Source of the DNA: Deltaproteobacteria bacterium
GTDB taxonomy: Bacteria; Desulfobacterota; Syntrophia; Syntrophales; UBA2210
DNA: 6,095 nt
Direction: 5' to 3'
NCBI GenBank assembly: GCA_016934695.1
Contig: JAFGSH010000138.1
Location: forward strand, 1 to 6,095
Part shown: positions 5,744-6,095 of the stretch, piece after piece
How positions within the stretch are numbered: the stretch's first letter is position 1
How the letters are laid out: each line of letters starts with the position of its first letter
Translations under genes and position numbers: made by a program
Notes under the pieces: generated by a model
Databases searched by the model: none
What the model was told of the DNA's origin: nothing
What the model saw: only the letters and a program-made list of their open reading frames with translations

Positions 5744-6095
5744 GGTTTACTCCCCTGATCCGAACGATCTTCCCCTCCGTACTCTTTTACCATCTTCCGT
5801 TCGATACGCAGGCGGATCTCCTCAAACTCCTCGGAGGTCATCTCTTCGGGGACCGGCTCGAGGGGACCGAAACGGATGGTGACCCTGCTGAAGGGCTTGG
5901 GGACCATGAACCGGTCCCAGCTGTTGAATACCCAGGGGTTTTCATACAGGACGTACGTGGGACAAATCGCGGCCCCCGCCTTCTGGGCCAGGAGGATAAG
6001 GCCCGGCTTGACGACGCGGGGAGGTCCCTTCGGGCCGTCCACGATGTGTACGGCGATCCCGGTCCTGGCGATCTCGTCGGCCAGTACCTTCAGGG
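5731..6095 (-). CDS. DUF374-type lysophospholipid acyltransferase, C-terminal part (5' end outside window)
   Basis: The last 120 residues of a DUF374 (LPLAT-like) acyltransferase, a family placed with lysophospholipid and lipid A acyltransferases and presumed to act at the inner face of the membrane. The fragment contains VDGPKGPPRVVKPGLILLAQ (18-37 of the fragment), matching the family's DGPRGP...KPG block, the counterpart of the EGTR motif in PlsC-type enzymes. It continues with GAAICPTYVLYENPWVFNSWD (40-60) and RFMVPKPFSRVTIRFGPLEP (61-80), both typical. The HxxxxD catalytic motif lies upstream, outside the window. The tail (about 82-120) is charged and helical. The reading frame is open from the window edge (first whole codon at 6093), and the GTG at 6042 is an internal codon, not a start. 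The acceptor lipid is unknown. Transcription is convergent with the exporter, with overlapping stops. Confidence 0.88.
   Translation of the reverse strand, partial: LKVLADEIARTGIAVHIVDGPKGPPRVVKPGLILLAQKAGAAICPTYVLYENPWVFNSWDRFMVPKPFSRVTIRFGPLEPVPEEMTSEEFEEIRLRIERKMVKEYGGEDRSDQGSKPSLT

Noticed and set aside
1..6095. Mobile elements, CRISPR arrays, tRNA or rRNA genes, toxin-antitoxin or defence genes.
   Set aside because: No transposase, long terminal repeats, spaced repeats, RNA-gene sequence or defence domains are visible; genes cover nearly the whole window and no gap exceeds about 105 bases.

Overview
This is a G+C-rich bacterial chromosomal window with eight protein-coding genes, two of them cut by the window edges. 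It has no RNA genes, mobile elements or CRISPR arrays that I can see. The protein families point to a Gram-negative anaerobe of the former Deltaproteobacteria (Desulfobacterota), perhaps a Syntrophus or Geobacter relative. The best indicators are the stand-alone nucleoside-recognition (Gate) membrane protein, the cytidylate-kinase-like P-loop protein, the TPR plus periplasmic-binding lipoprotein and the DUF374 acyltransferase. This placement rests on family resemblance only.

Layout. Positions 1-2488 read rightward: the C-terminal end of formyltetrahydrofolate deformylase (purU), a polytopic Gate-domain membrane protein, a cytidylate-kinase-like protein and a small single-domain cupin. A good sigma70-type promoter (TTGACA-17-TACATT) overlaps the stop codon of the Gate gene, so the kinase-like gene and the cupin probably form their own transcription unit. 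Positions 2510-4997 read leftward as a tight two-gene operon: a secreted single-HKD phospholipase-D-type protein, then, seven bases on, a large lipoprotein resembling LpoA-type penicillin-binding-protein activators. A LysE-family exporter diverges from this operon at about 5100 and runs right. It meets the leftward DUF374 lysophospholipid acyltransferase, and the two genes overlap by eight bases at their stop codons.

The genes look like ordinary housekeeping and envelope functions, not one coherent new system. Several work at the cell envelope (Gate protein, exported PLD protein, LpoA-like lipoprotein, exporter, acyltransferase), but they sit in at least four transcription units. The most interesting points are the degenerate P-loop of the kinase-like protein, the PLD/LpoA-like pairing, the promoter built over a stop codon, and a GC-rich hairpin over the exporter's probable ribosome binding site.
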